Of a stretch of 64,000 bases of DNA, positions 20,331-33,657 are shown piece after piece (position 1 is the first letter of the stretch; each line of letters begins with the position of its first letter). The notes beneath the pieces were generated by a model, which had not been told where the DNA came from, did no database searches, and saw only the letters and a program-made list of their open reading frames with translations. Source of the stretch: Laccaria trichodermophora (Eukaryota > Basidiomycota > Agaricomycetes > Agaricales > Hydnangiaceae); NCBI GenBank assembly GCA_018417955.1, contig JACTVC010000004.1, positions 1,054,001-1,118,000 of the forward strand, read 5' to 3'. Both the position numbers and the translations under genes were made by a program.

Positions 20331-23159
20331 CCACTGACCTTCTCACTCCACCTGGACACCACCCCATTTCTTCATTCCCAGCCGGGTATGTTCTGGAACT
20401 CGCATGAGGTCCTTTATGACATGTTCCTGTCAAAGTGTGTAATGTCTACAGGTGTTTATGTTGCTGCCTGGATTCGGTCGATCGACGGGAGTGCTTCTCC
20501 ATGACAGAACGTATTGACGAGAGGTGTTGGATGGATGGAATCAACAGTTCATATCGATAACGAAAGGTTACCGGAATCTGGACTTTCCAGATGATCCTCG
20601 TAGCGACTTATATGGTTGACATCCCCCTTCTCAATGCTTTTCGCCAGTTTGTTTATTTCATCTGTGATGTTGAGCTGCGGCAAGATCACTGTTGACATCA
20701 CTCTTCCGCTTTATGTATGTGGCGCTTGGCGGACCCGCATCAGAATGCGTTGAGATCATGCGCAATCTGAAGCGCGTGCGCGTATCAAGGACAGCAAGAG
20801 CGTGAAAATGAGCATCGACGCGGCCACGCACTTGAACCCGGCATGATCCTACATAACACTTGCTGTTAGAGGGGCATCTACGGCTCTTAGTTAGAATTAG
20901 CGGCTGGACGGGCTGATCGACTGATCTCGAGGCAGTGGTTGATTTTATGAACTGATCTTTGGCCTCTCTACGATGCGAAATGATCATAAGTCACATTTTA
21001 TAAGTCTGCGAGAAAATCCTATGGAGAAAGGTAGAACCCATAGACAGCAGCTTTCTCGAAAGACGTTTTGGAGTGCAATTAGCCGTAATTCCCCCATCAC
21101 TCACACATTGATTCAAATTCAAATTTAGCCCGAAGAACGGAATTTTATTCCCTCAAAGGCGCGTCCTGAAATAAGTCCCGTTCTCTAATAATTGCTTCAG
21201 AATGGCATTTGGACCGCATATAGTCTAAACACATTTACGTTATGAGACCCATCTTTCACCTTCTTTCACTCCCTGAGGGAGCAAAAATAATAATCTGGGT
21301 CCCGGCATCTTGAATTCGATTCCGAACTCTGGCCAACGGAAAAACCTCGTAATTACCCTTCATTCCTATGCCTGGAGATTGGAAAAAAAGCCCTTCAACA
21401 ACCAACTAAGCTCAGAATATACATAACTACTGGGGTTCATTCTGAACGGCCGAAAGAGCGTAAGATGATTTTCGTACGTCGTGTTCGAGTAACACATTTA
21501 AAAACTGATCCCGTCTGCTATTGAGATGCGGAGTATTCGCGAGGTTTTATTTTTGGTGAGGACGCAGTAGTCCAGTCTGTCTTTGTGTAGTCCATTCAAA
21601 CTTCGTTCGCGTCTCAAAGTATTCTTCAACAACCCCGGCTGAGAAAATAAATCCCCCGCCGGCCGGGTGCAACGACTATTTTCAGGACTGCACACGGCGA
21701 GAGATTTGCGTGGGTACGTAACATCGCATCCCTTTTTTAAAAAAACATGGGGATAGATGGATTTTTACGTAAATTTGTGGCCCGGGCACTGGTAAAGGTT
21801 AATCGAATCCCCCCAAGCCGGGTTGATGTCGGTGAATTGTGTAGGGTGCGGCAACGGCAAGTCTCTGAAATTACACTGTACCAGGAAATGGTGAAAGTGA
21901 GGAAGTTGCTTGCCCGATGTGGTCATGACCAGGTGCGGGTTTTTTAGGGAGCCATTGAACGGGCTTCGACTCGGAAGTATCTCCTGCAGTTTTTTTGATG
22001 GGCTTCGAGGTATCTCCTGGTATCTCCTACCGTTTTACAGTTCAAAATCGGAAACGATCATTTTACCCTTACCCACCAACGCAAGTTTTAAGGAGGAGCC
22101 TGAGTGAGGGTGATATGATGAAGAAGGAATTTTGTTTGCCTAATCTAGCGCAACCTTCATATATCGTGAACTAAGGTACGACTTCACATATATCGAAGGC
22201 TGTCTAGGAGAGACTAAGCGCAACCACATTTTCAAGTTTTTGTTGCCAACGTTCTTCGCTTTCGCTGTCCAGAAATTTGGGGTTGGATGTACGTGGCTTA
22301 GTGACGACCTTTGTATGTATGACGACGTGTCGCAAAAAAAAAAAAAAAAAGAGATCTTTAAACCGGTGGTCGCGTCTTTGATTTTTTAGACAAATGCCGT
22401 CACTGCCCTCAAAGTAAGCAATTAACGAGGTTGCTCCAACGAGGAGTCGGTTATATTCGGTCGTCGGTCGGTCGATACATCCCTCTACGCGCCAACCAAC
22501 ATATAAATAAAACTCGTCCCCTTGGAAAAAATGCTTCCTTGATCATGACTGAATGGGATTGAAATTTTTTTTTTTGCGATGAATTGAGTTTTTGGATTTT
22601 ACAGTATGAGCAATGAGGGCGATGACCCATGGGCGAAGGGTATGGGAGCAAGTGGGCATAGAGATTCCGAGATCGAGCTCGAGCCTCATTGTCGATCGAG
22701 GTGTAAAATAAGCATGGAGGTCACCACGAATTGAGACTAGAGCTGGCTAGCCAATTGCCCAAGAGGAGTTGGCGATCGGATTCGTAATCGTAGAGCCTTA
22801 GGCGTTGACCCAGCCGGTAAAGTAAGGTAGTTATCAGATGGGATCCCAAGTACCTGAAGAGCCACGCGGTAATAAGCTTTCCTGTTTGAAATTGTGCATT
22901 TGCTTCCTGATGCGGGGTGTGGGGTATTGGTATTGGTATTTATTTATTTAGGAGTATGCCCCCCTTCGCCAAGGTTGCGGAGTTAACGCGCAAGTGACCA
23001 AGTTGGGAGCACATTTTTTCGATCTGATTTGATGACCGGGAAGTTGAAAGGACACAAAGGGAGGGACCCCTGGGACGCACTACGGCCCTTGGTATCAAAA
23101 GGGAATAAGCACCTCACTCCTGGCTTTGAACTTGAAGGGCCTTACTTGCTCGTCGAACG

Positions 23160-25889
23160 ATGTCCTTCTTCTCTCCTCCTCCTCCTCCTCCCGCTGCTGC
23201 GTTCAAGGCTCAGGCACTTAATCGTGTCGAGGGGTTCCATCCAGACGATTCGTCTACCCCGAGTACCTCCAGCGGTCCATTTGGCGATCTGTTCAGTACC
23301 ACGACGACGACGACGGCCTCGGGGGGTTCGACGACGATGCATCAACAACATCATGGGTTCGACCTTCCCGATCCCTTTCGCAAATTCCCCACGTCCGTTG
23401 CTGCTGCGAATGTGGAGTTTAACGACGAGTTGTCGATGGCCTCATTGTTGGGTGGCCCAGGTGGTGATCGATCGTCACCTAACGGCCACCACCATCATCA
23501 TCACGCTCATCATCACGCTCATCACCACCCGCAACAGCACCAGCACCAACAACAGTACGAGGACCCAACGGCTTACGAAAACCCTACGTCGGCATACCGC
23601 ACACACAACATATTCGACGTATCTGCCTCCAGCGCATCATCCACAGCTTCATCGGCATTCCCCACACACTTTTCCTCTTCCTCCACCACCACCACCGCCA
23701 ATGGGGCAGGTAGTCAACCAAGCAGCCTCCACGAAACATACCAACAACACCCATCATTCAACTCCACCCTCCCAGCAATAAACAGCACGATGCGATACGA
23801 CCCCCCTTCTCCTTCCTCCCCGCAACTCCCACCCGCAAACCCAAACCCACCACCATCATCCTTCCATCCCCACCACCTAACACGACACACCCCCTCTCCA
23901 GGATCGCGCTCCCGTTCCCGATCTCGACCTCCGAGTTCTAGCTCTGCCCCTCCGCCTCCGGCGAATGGGGCGGGGGGTGTAGGGCCTGCGAGGACTACGA
24001 GGGCTAGAAGGAATAATAGTATCTCAGGGACTTCCCCACCGCCTTTTGGTGTGCACCATGCACATGCGCATGGACATGGGAGGCCACATGCGATTGTTAT
24101 TCCTGGGAGTCGGATGAGTAGTTTGAGTGGGATGGCACATGCTGGTAGTCCGTTGAGTACTTCTTCGAATGGTGGTGGTGGAGGTGGGGCGGGGGCAGGG
24201 AATGGGTGGTATTTGGCTGGACAGAGTCAGAGCTCGTAAGCTTCTTTCTTTTTGTTTTTCACTTCACTTCCTTTCGTGCTGACAGGGAAAACAGAGCCTC
24301 GGAATATTCACTCCCTACACCTAACGACCATCATCAACAATACACCCCTTTTGTCCTCTCCTCTTCTCAAGATATGCATCACCACCTTCCGCCTTTACAT
24401 CACGCGCACCACCACGCTCATTCGTTGCCGAAGGGGTTAGACACGCAAGCTGTTAATCTGATGTCGCTCCCTTCTTACGATCCTCTGACCCCTCAACAAG
24501 GTCAAGCTCAAAATCAAGTACAGCTCCCCGCTCCCTCCGCACCGCCACCACCACAACAACAACAGGGGGGACAACAGCAGGGACAAGGACAACAGGGGGG
24601 ACAGCAGCAAGTAGGCGACAAACAAGCCCTCCTAGCCAACGAGAAAAGAAGGAGGAGGCGGGAAAGTCATAATGCTGTTGAGAGAAGACGGAGAGATAAT
24701 ATTAATGAGAAGATTAGTGAGCTTGCTACGTTGATTCCGGAGTGTATGTTGGATGTTGGAGGTGAGTTTTTCGTTTTTTTTTTCTTGGTTTTTATGGGGG
24801 GGGTTTTTGGATTGCGCATATGGGTTGGATCGATTTGCGCGTTGTGGGTTGGATGATGCTTGTTCCTTGTCTTTTTTTTGTTGTTTTTTTTTTTTCGAGG
24901 GGGAGGTTGGTGGCTTATGTGGTTGGTTGCTTTTGGTGTTGACCACTTGGTTAAAAGGTTTCCTCCCCCCCTTTCCTTTTCTCTTGCGCTTCGTTATGGG
25001 TTACATTAGCATTACGTTTTTTGTCCCCCCTTCCTCCACCCCAAAACCTAAATCCAAACTAATCCCCTCCCTCCCCAGGTCCAAACGGAACCGGAAACGG
25101 AAACGGCAACGCCTCTTCCCCATCCGCCGCCTCCCCAAGTGGGGGAGGGATCATGTCGAACGGTCTCCCAGATCCAGATTCGCTGCTCACGCCCGTCGAC
25201 GTGTTGAATGGGCTCAACAACAATCCTAATCCCAATGCGAATGGCTTGAACGGGACGCCGACTCGAAAAGATTCATTGGGCGAGGAAGGTGTGGGACAGC
25301 AGCAGGGGGGTGATGGGGGTGTTGTCAAGGCGAATAAGGGGATGATTTTGAGGAAGAGTGTTGAGTATATTAGGTGGGCTTTTTTTGAAGGTGGGGGGTG
25401 GATGGCAGCTAACATGCCTTTTCGTACTATCCTAGATACCTACAACAACTCGTAACAGCGCAAGGCGCACGGAACTGCGAGCTCGAACAAGAACTCAAAG
25501 CTTACCGCCGACGATCACGCAGCTCCTCAAGCATGGAACCACCGCTTTCGGACTCGGCTCCAGCGGCTGGGGGGGACGGTAGCAACATGATCCTCCACGA
25601 CGAGCTGCACCACTTCCACCATGGGCATGGTGGGCATATAGGGAGACTGCCGAGTATGCCGGAGGAGGGCGGGGACGACGGGGACGATCTTATGATGGGG
25701 CTTGAGGATGACATGGGGCTGGGCGGGATGGGTATGGGGAAGGGGAGTTTGAGCCCTGATTCGACGGAGGGTGAACGGGAGAGGGAGCGGGATGGGGAAG
25801 GGTTGGTGGAGGAGAGGGGGAGGACGAGGGGTGTTAGGGGGTTGAAGGCGGAGCCTGTGCAGAGTGATGATTCGTTGTTGGGGATGTGA
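23160..25889 (+). CDS. bHLH transcription factor (USF/Cbf1-like basic region)
   Basis: Four exons (23,160-24,235; 24,286-24,761; 25,079-25,373; 25,436-25,889) join to 766 residues. The first 530 or so are low-complexity: Pro, Ser, Thr and Gln runs and two His-rich blocks (HHHHHHAHHHAHHH). The basic region SHNAVERRRRDNINEKI follows. It has His, Glu and Arg at the positions that read the CACGTG-type E-box, so nuclear DNA binding as a dimer is expected. Helix 1 ends LATLIPECML; a long Gly/Asn/Ser loop is coded across intron 2 and exon 3. Helix 2 is KGMILRKSVEYIRYLQQLV, then a short leucine-poor coiled region and an acidic, Gly/Met-rich tail. Intron 2 (317 bp) is unusually long; the decayed copy at 33 kb has about 54 bp there. 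Target genes unknown. Confidence 0.9.
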
Positions 25890-28875
25890 AGCTGGTTTTC
25901 TCTTTTTCTCGCATCCCGGTGGATATGCTTTGCCTTTTTTTTTTCTTTCCCTTTTTTCTTTTTTCTTTGTGCAGTTCTTTCTGGCTTTGGTGCTTTGAAA
26001 CCTTCCCCCACTCCCCTTTTTTCGTGATGGCGATTCTCTATTACTTATGCTTGCTGCTGCTCTATACCCCGACACCGACTCGACATCCTCGAGGATCAAA
26101 CGAAACCAATACGATAATCCATGGTCCCCCCCTCTCCCCCGCCCACATCAACTTGGAACTCTCTCCAGCGCAATAATCATTCCTTGGAACGCGTCCAGTC
26201 CAATGCTTTCTTTCAATCGCAATCGAAGCGAGACAAACCCCTCAAAAAAACCCAGACAAAGTTGGGAAGCTGTGTATATTAGTTAGTAGTTACTTTCGTA
26301 TCTGAACTTTGAATTTTATATCTCGCTTTTCTCTTTACCTTCAGTCGTCTTTGCTCTACTTTTTGAAACTACCCTCCCCCTAAAATTTCTTTTGGGTTTA
26401 TCAACGGCAAACGACAGAATTGATTACAGGGATGATGCAGTCCTCGGGGGCCTATGCACGTTAGATCCACTTTTCGCATTGCCCTCGCGGCGTCGGACGT
26501 GTTCGGCCGTACATAGCGCAATGGAGCTTGGACCCATAGTGACGGGGGTGATGATCGAGGGAGAGGTTCTTTCCCTCGAATGGAGCGATTGTCAAGTTAT
26601 CCCCGATGATTGTGGAAAGTTTAGAGTTGTTGGAGTGGAGTTGAAAAGAGAGTTCATCACACTGGCTTGGTTCCTTGAGTTTGACGTTTCGATTGTACGT
26701 TGAGTTGCCAAGTTGTACATACCAATGTTAAAAATTATGCACCCTCAACGTCAGTCTAGTCCTGGACAACGCCAGGACGATTTATGTGACGCGCAGCTGG
26801 GTAAGTAACCTGATGCGAGCCCTCGGTGAGTTGTCCTTCCGAGCTTCCAAATCTTCGAAGGACGCGAGGTTCATAGAATGCTGAGATCCGTGCCCCGAAG
26901 CTAGCTGCCTGGAAATTAATGAATACGTTAGCACGGGTGGACTCGTGCGTGGGTCGAGTCCGTTCTCGGAGCAAGTATTTTCTGATGACATGGCACTTCT
27001 TTCACATTTGACGACGCGCCGACTCGGATACCCTGCATGGTTTTTGGATGTCGTTTGACAACGGCGCCCTGTAAAGTTATCAATAAAGTAGATATTTTCC
27101 CGCAAACGTGCCTGTAAATAGGTGATTCACTGGTGTTTTAAAGTTTTTGCTGAAGTCCGAGAGGCACATTGTGCATACTCCACTATCATCACCTACCCGC
27201 GTTTGAATCCGGCCTTTACCTGACAAGCCGGAGTAGTGATCGTCAGTAGATCAGGAATCACAACGAGGCTGGCAGCCACATCGGAGAAGAGGAGTAAACT
27301 GACGTTAGGTCCTTCAAGTTCTCACATCCTGACAGATCAGACGTGAGGAGAAGATGCGGCAGATGGAGTACCAGTTGAAAGGGGAAAGTGGGGACCCAAG
27401 GGTGCTGGAACCTCCTGGACTGGGTGGATAATCTTTTTTCGGATTTTTTTTTTTCATTTCAAGTCTTCCACCATTCGGCCAGTGACTCGGAGTGAAAATC
27501 TGAACAAACACAATGAAGCTAAATTTCAGGAACGGAAACAACCCTTAATAACAGGGTATCTCAACAACGACTCGGAGAGACCTCTCGGATTTTAGCATGG
27601 ATTGGAATCGCGAGAAATAAAACATGTGGCGATCCGGCTCGTAAGTTCTGTCAAGTCAAAAGTAAGCCTCTTTGCATGACGTGAGGTGATGGGCCGAAGT
27701 TGTTTACCAAGTCAGCAAGGAGGTTCAAAATTTCTTTAAACCTCGACGGCTGGACTATCCTTCTTTCTTAGTTCGGATTCACTTGAATTTTTCAACTACT
27801 CACCATTCAGAATAAGAGAGAAGCCTTACGAGCAACCGCAATCCTGGATCCAACAAAGGAAGTTAGTGGATTTCAAATATCTGGCTAAATGCGATGGAAC
27901 TTTTAGGAGGGGATGAATTTCTGAGTAACAGGGGAGAACTCTGACGTCGAGGAACCTCGGATTTCAGCATGGAAGATCGCGATTTGAATCGCGGGAAATA
28001 AAACATGTGGCGGTCGATTAACATCTTGCAGGAAGTAGAGCATTTGTTGCTGTTGCAGATGGATCTCCAACTCGCAGATGGATCTCCAACTCCGAATCCT
28101 TATTGTGACTGAGTCAAACTAGTAAACACGAATTCGAACTTGAAGAAACACCTACAAAAATTGCCGTAGATGATAAAAGGCCTGCCAAAGGATTGCAGAA
28201 CGCTTGTAAGGCATTCAGTACTTATTTGATACCTACTCGAGTAGAGCGAACTTTTCATAAGCAGAACGACGTTCTCTTCAAGGAAACTCAGACCGAAGGT
28301 AGTCTGGCAACAGGCCGTCAGATAACAAATCATGTGAAGCTTACTGCTTACCTGGAGACACGGAATCGGGGTAACCAGCGGGAAGGAACACTTTCGATAT
28401 GAGATCAAGGACGTGTCTATGGCCTTGCTATGGCCCCTTAACCGCGATTGAGCTATCGTCGGTCAATATTATGTTGAATGCTCGGACGGTTGAATCTAAA
28501 CCTTGCCATTCTAGATCCTGGTTTTTTCTCCTCCTGTTTGTATCGTCCCTTTCTACGATGAGGCTAGAGGCTGGAGAATCTTGGGAGAATCCATTTTTGT
28601 GAGGACGAATTGAAAGCAAAGATGATGACAAAGACAAACCTTGTCAACAAAAACGACGTGCAACGCCTCTCCTCATCGAGCCTCATCCCTCTTGGATGCG
28701 TGTAGAATTATCTTACTTATCATAACTTGCTCCGGCCTCATCCATTATAGGTGACATGCCCCTCATATTCGCCCCAAGTTGCATGATTTGACGGAGGAAA
28801 GAGAAGGTACGCCTGGTCACTTTTACGATTCTTTGCTCAAACTGACAGTTCAGTTTTTTAGAATTCCTCTGAGAC
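25890..28875. other. 3-kb intergenic region
   Basis: The first 450 bases hold T/C-rich likely 3' UTR of the bHLH gene. The rest has no supportable gene. Two dispersed copies of a ~70-base motif ending 'gaaataaaacatgtggcg' lie at 27,571-27,640 and 27,941-28,017, and a short direct repeat 'gatggatctccaact' lies at 28,059-28,092. Confidence 0.5.
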
Positions 28876-29655
28876 TTGATCCACAGCGAAACGACTCGAC
28901 ACAACGCGGTTGAAGCAACCATTACAATGAACGCTTTTTCGTTGTTGAAAGAAGACGATTGCTGCGATGGAACGTGGACGACCGAGTTCGTTTTTGGCAA
29001 TGGAGAGCGGGGAGAATGCGTGGACGGTCTGAGGTGGTCTTGCACGCATATATGCAGAGATGGGATGGGACTCGACGACGATATCTTCACTCAAAACGGC
29101 CTTCTCTCCGCGACCTGCCCCTCGTCCACCTACCACAACTACCAGTCCTGTGCCATCCCTCGACTCACGTTCACGGACGTTTCTCAAATTCCCGCACCCA
29201 CCCATTCCAAATCCTTCTTCCCTTTGTTCTTGCGCCTCTCCCACCTCATCCGCCTCGTCTTCAGATTCGAGCCCCGTGTTCGCGGTTCGGCACATTGCCA
29301 CCTACACCGTCAACGTCAGAGGACGAGTTCGCGCTCCCGTCTCCGCGGTTCAACGTTCAATATCAATCCCCACCGAGCAGCCAACTAGCCACTTGTCATT
29401 GCCAAGCACAACGGTTCCCCTTCAACGTCTCCATTCAACAACAGCGAATGCCCTATATCGGCCTTCCTTTTGCAACCCTTCAAAAACTCAATGCAACGGC
29501 CCATCCCACTTTCCCCATCTTCTTCATCGGAAAAGTCGTTTTACGAATCCGATGAAGGCGAATCCGATTCAGAGTGGTACAACAAAGAATTCTCTAAAAT
29601 CCTCACACTCCCCACTTCACCCACCACATACCAAAAACCCTCACACCCCGAATTG
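28876..29655 (+). pseudogene. Partial copy of gene S (N-terminal to middle part)
   Basis: The plus strand repeats gene S residues of about 95-330: 'FTQN.LLSA.RPAPRPPT', 'FPHPPIPNPSSLCSCASPTSSASSSDS', then the acidic SDEGESDSEWYNKEFSKIL block. Frames shift several times, so no full product. The match ends abruptly near 29,650. Its upstream ~100 bases (a DDRVRFW...RMRGR coding-like stretch) match the copy at 34-35 kb but not gene S, so these two copies share a closer ancestor. Non-functional as read. Confidence 0.78.
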
Positions 29656-29844
29656 ATGTGGGTCCCTGGTCGGTGGAAATTGCACAACGACTCGGATTGA
29701 CGATTGACTTCTCGGCAACATATACACGCATGCAGGAGGAACTCATAAACAACGGGGTGGAGTTTGGACATAGTCGTTTGTAGAGTGCGTGACATCTAGG
29801 TCTCGAATCATAGAACTATACATACAACTTTCAAATGACTACTA

Positions 29845-30842
29845 TCAGTCGCAGGTACGATATAAGATGCTTCCGATCTCCATGAATGAATTTCCATTGT
29901 AAGGTCCCCCGCAGTAATTTTTAGCATCGGGCCCGCTCGCTGCACAATTGTACTCCCCCATGAAAAAGTTCAACGGCTTCGATGGGATACCCGGAGGCCC
30001 ATAATCCCGCTTCCCAATCGTCTGTCCAGTCTTCACATCCGCAATAGTAAACGTGAGGTACTTCCCCTGTTCCAAATACAGCTGGTACTCGTAAAACTGT
30101 TGCCCAGCCGCGCCATTGGTGGTGTCGGTGTACACCCCGCCGCCCTGGTGCTGGGGTTGCTTGCCAGGGATGTACGAGCCAGAGCCGGTGTAGAATGTGA
30201 ATTCGGCTTGGTTGTTCCCGCCACCGTATATTTCGGCGATGTCGATCTCGTCGCAGTCGTGGTAGTGGCTGCCGTTGGGGTCGAGGGGACCGACGACGCA
30301 GAGCTCTTCGCGGAGGACGACGTTGGAGTTTTTACCACTGTCTGGGGCGCCGCGCATGGTAATCCAGATGCTCCTACGTCATTCGCTCAAGTTCGATATG
30401 ATGTTTAGAGGGAGGGGAAAGAAACGGACGTGTAGGGAGCGCTACCGTCGTTGAACACGAAATCATAGCGAAGCCGACTTTCGGTGTTGGGGTCGTTGAT
30501 GTCTGACGTTGAACTGAACATCCTGAACCCGTTTGGACCAGGCCCGCTGATTCCAATTGAGTTGTCGTAGCCGGGGTAGGTCTGGTAGTTGAGGAAGTTG
30601 TGGGAGACGTGGCGACAGCCGTCGGGGTCGAGTCTTTGCAGGAAGCTCGCGTTGCTTGCGAGGGCTTCGGCTTTGAAGGCGCGCATGGCGACGTCGGAGG
30701 CAGCTGCACGCGCTCTGGATTGTCTCAGGCCATGTGCATGCCTGGTGGAAGTGAGTGACATGCTGTCATAGTTCAAATTGGAGATGAGCGTGAAGTCGAG
30801 TACAGTCTGGGCAAATGCCCAAGCTGAGAGGAGAAACTGCAT
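29845..30842 (-). CDS. Secreted glucanase-like protein (concanavalin A-like fold, GH16-like motif)
   Basis: Two exons (30,842-30,430 and 30,373-29,845) around a 56-bp GT-AG intron give about 313 residues. MQFLLSAWAFAQT is a signal peptide, so the product enters the secretory pathway. The C-terminal half holds CDEIDIAEIYGGG, which resembles the E-x-D-x-x-E catalytic motif of family 16 beta-glucanases. WITMRGAPD before it and several Trp/Tyr-rich strands fit a beta-jelly roll. If so, it would act on beta-glucans of cell wall or plant matter. The match is to the motif only; another jelly-roll glycanase or a lectin-like protein is possible. A TATA box sits about 60 bp upstream of the ATG. No frameshift or stop. 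Confidence 0.75.
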
Positions 30843-30896
30843 TGTTCAGTGGGCAGTCAGTGGGAGTGCTGATTTTTGGTGAACGAAACAAGCGTA

Positions 30897-30906
30897 CCTT
30901 TATATC
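30897..30906 (-). promoter_or_regulatory. TATA box of the glucanase-like gene
   Basis: GATATAAAGG on the minus strand, about 55-65 bp upstream of the start codon. Confidence 0.5.
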
Positions 30907-30909
30907 CTG

Positions 30910-32845
30910 GCCACGGCTGCGTACTATGGCCGACATCTTACCATGGGCGCTAGAGCGCCAGCCCCTCGAGTCCTTAGAACCACCTTGGTGCAACCGCTTT
31001 GAACGGCCCCGGGATGAGTTGGTCTACTTATGTGGGCCAATTTAACGGGATCTCCCGGATCGCATCCGCTTTTGGAAGGTGCACGTGACCACGTGACCTG
31101 GCGCGTCGCGTCCCACTCCCATTTCTCCTCCTCCCCCGCCGCTTCGGCCCACCGCTTCGTCCCCTCCAGAAATTTCGCTTGTAATACACCATTTTGTATT
31201 TATTATATGTAAAAATGCAATTTTTTTCTCAGTTCCGGCTTTTCTTTGGGCAAACATGCAGCCCTTGCCCAAAATGGACCTTGCGGCGCGTCCTTGATTG
31301 GGGCCTGGGTGCCGTTGAATTTTTGGGAAAAATACAAAACTTACATAATGCCTCCAATGCATTTGCAGCTACATGTCTACCACTTTTTTTGCTCTTTAGG
31401 GGGATGTTTAGAAGGTGGTTTGCTGCAAGGACCTGAAAATAAGTGAGATAAGCACACATAAGTCGGCATAAGTGCTTATGCACGATGGATTTAGCTTAAA
31501 TCAAGTTCAGTTTAGTGGATTTAAGGCCTCGTGATGCCAACCAGCTCAATTTAACATGCATTTCCATGAGCTAGCCTATCCCTGAACCCGATTTAAGGGT
31601 TTTTCGGCTCAGGGACCTAACCCTCTGCTGTATCACACTGGCCGTATATTTGGGCTGCCTTAAATTCATGTATGTAATGCCCATGATATTGCAGATAATA
31701 ATATTTACATGAGAGGTAGTATACTAGGGGGCAAAAGAGAACTTCAAAACTAAACCTGGCCTTCCATTTCCCAAGGTTGACAAGATCTTTGAGAGCGCGC
31801 CACAACATACGCATGAGAGCGCACTGTGCAGAGAGGTTGGAGCGCGAGGTGGTGACGGTGCGTGGTGGGATGGTGAGGTAGTTTTGGGTGCCGCGCGGAG
31901 AGGTTGGAGCGTGAGGTGGGGAGGGTGCGTGGTGGGATGGTGAGGTAGTTTCGGGTGCTGTTTTTGAAGGGCTGGCAATGCGGATGCCAGTTGCAATGAT
32001 GGAGCTGGAGATGGATGTAGCAGATGGGTTGCTTGTGAGAGAGCTGCCTGCGTTGGGACGGACTGGGTCGGTGGGTTCGGATGGGCTCCAAATACCACAT
32101 CGTGACTGTTGATGAGAGACGCGGGAGAGTATGGGTAGGGAGTGTGAGAGTGGGTAACGGTAGCCCTGGTGGTGATAAAGTGTTGTGCATGCAGTCATTG
32201 AAAGTATATAATATTATATTCAGTGAATGCATTGTATCATCGAATTTCAAGACGTACCTTGTAGATCCCCCGCTTCACGGGCCTTCTCTTATGTGCCAGC
32301 TAATCCCCACTGCTGGATGTACGTTGCCATGATCTTTTCCCATTCCAACGCGTGTTCTCGTTTGCACTTCGCATGCTCGAGCGCACACACGCAATGGCCT
32401 CTTGAAGGCGAGAACGCGACGGAATTCGAGCTCCACGTGGCGTAGCGTTGAGCGCGTCGCCTGGAGGGGGTTGGCCGCAGGAAAGAGGAGGTTGAGAGAT
32501 GGAGGCGAGACAGGCAAGGGATGGAAGTCAGGGTAGATGGGCTAAAGGAAAGTGATTTCTCACGGAAAACGGAATCCGCTGATGGGCGCAATTTATCGAA
32601 TTTAACATTCAGTCCCTTAAATCGAGTGAAATAATTGTACTTATTTTTAAATCTGACCACGCGAACACGTGCCTGTTATTTAATTATTCTGATCTTTTCC
32701 AACTCGTCCTCCTTGCTTTCGTCTTTCTCATTCCTTGGCGACTTATCCTCTTCATTGGATTTGCTCGACTTTCTAGCCCGTTGTTCTGTATGGCACCAAC
32801 AAATGAGATCCGCTGGCGTTGAAGGTACCTATAAGCTATTTATGT
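30910..32845. other. Intergenic with a short tandem repeat
   Basis: No gene supported. At 31,830-31,960 a ~70-base unit containing 'gcgtggtgggatggtgaggtagttt' occurs twice in tandem. Scattered minus-strand Pro/Thr/Ser frames there are a by-product of that repeat. Confidence 0.5.
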
Positions 32846-32849
32846 TATG

Positions 32850-33657
32850 ATGGGTGCTGTTTTACAGGGCACTCTATTTCTTCCCCCATTCAAGTTCGTT
32901 CAGCGCACATCAGCATTATGGGTTCAACCTTCGCGATCCCTCTCGCAAGTTCCTTTTGTCCGCGAATGTGCCTGCTGCAGTGCTGCTGCCAGTGTGGAAT
33001 TTCATGATGAGTTGTTGATGGCTACGCTCTTGGGTGATTCGATCGATCGATATGAGGACCCAACGGTGTATGAAAACCCTACGACGGCGTACCGCACGCA
33101 TAACATATTCGACGTATCTGCCTCCAGCACATCGTCTACCGGTTCTTCAGCATTTCCAACAATCTTTTCACCCCTCCCTATGATCCTCTACACCCTTCAA
33201 AATCAAGCTCAACAAGTCCAGCTCCCCCAGCCGTCGTCCCACGTTTCTGCTCCTTCTGCAGCACACGGAGGACAAGGGGGTCAACAAGCACAACAAGCAC
33301 CACAACAATAGGGACAACAACCTGTAGGCGATAAACAAGCTCTACTGGCCAACGAGAAACGACAGAGGAGGGAGAGCCATAATGCTGTTAAGAGAGGACG
33401 GAGGGATGATATCAATGAGAAGGTTAGTGAACTTGCGACCTTGATTCCGGAGTGTATGTTGAATGTTGGAGGTGCACGTTCCTCCATCGCCGGAACCTGA
33501 ACCCGAACTAAATCCCTCTCAACAGGTCCAAACGGAAACGGCAACGCCTCTTTCCCATCAGCCGCTTGCCCAGGCGGGGGGGGAGGGATCATGTCCAACG
33601 GTCTGCCGGACCCAGACTCGCTGCTGCTCACACCTGGCGACGTGTCGAATGGGCTTG
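32850..33657 (+). pseudogene. Truncated copy of the bHLH gene
   Basis: This matches the bHLH gene at 23,160-25,889 in pieces. YEDPTVYENPTTAYRTHNIFDVSAS corresponds to exon 1. A jump of about 800 bases leads to the Gln-rich region, then KQALLANEKR and the bHLH domain, and finally the exon 3 stretch MSNGLPDPDSLL. A TAG stop lies near 33,309. The basic region reads SHNAVKRGRRDDIN: the E-box-reading Glu is Lys and a core Arg is Gly, so DNA reading would be lost even if translated. The intron-2 equivalent is short (about 54 bp). At about 33,658 the sequence switches abruptly to antisense gene S. Confidence 0.85.

Larger units (their letters stand above)
16560..23159. other. 6.6-kb stretch without a supportable gene
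   Basis: Frames are short, overlapping and without recognisable domains. Visible structure is limited to local duplications at 17,099-17,395, 19,594-19,835 and 20,216-20,330, an 18-base A run at about 22,330, and two tRNA-like half motifs near 18,660-18,728 and 19,455-19,500. A spliced or very decayed gene could be hidden; none can be shown. Confidence 0.5.

Noticed and set aside
29060..29656. Several 170-198-codon overlapping frames as separate genes
   Set aside because: They are shifted frames of the decayed gene S copy.
31617..32250. Overlapping 120-190-codon Pro/Thr/Ser minus-strand frames
   Set aside because: Three frames are open over the same tandem repeat; no domain, likely non-coding.
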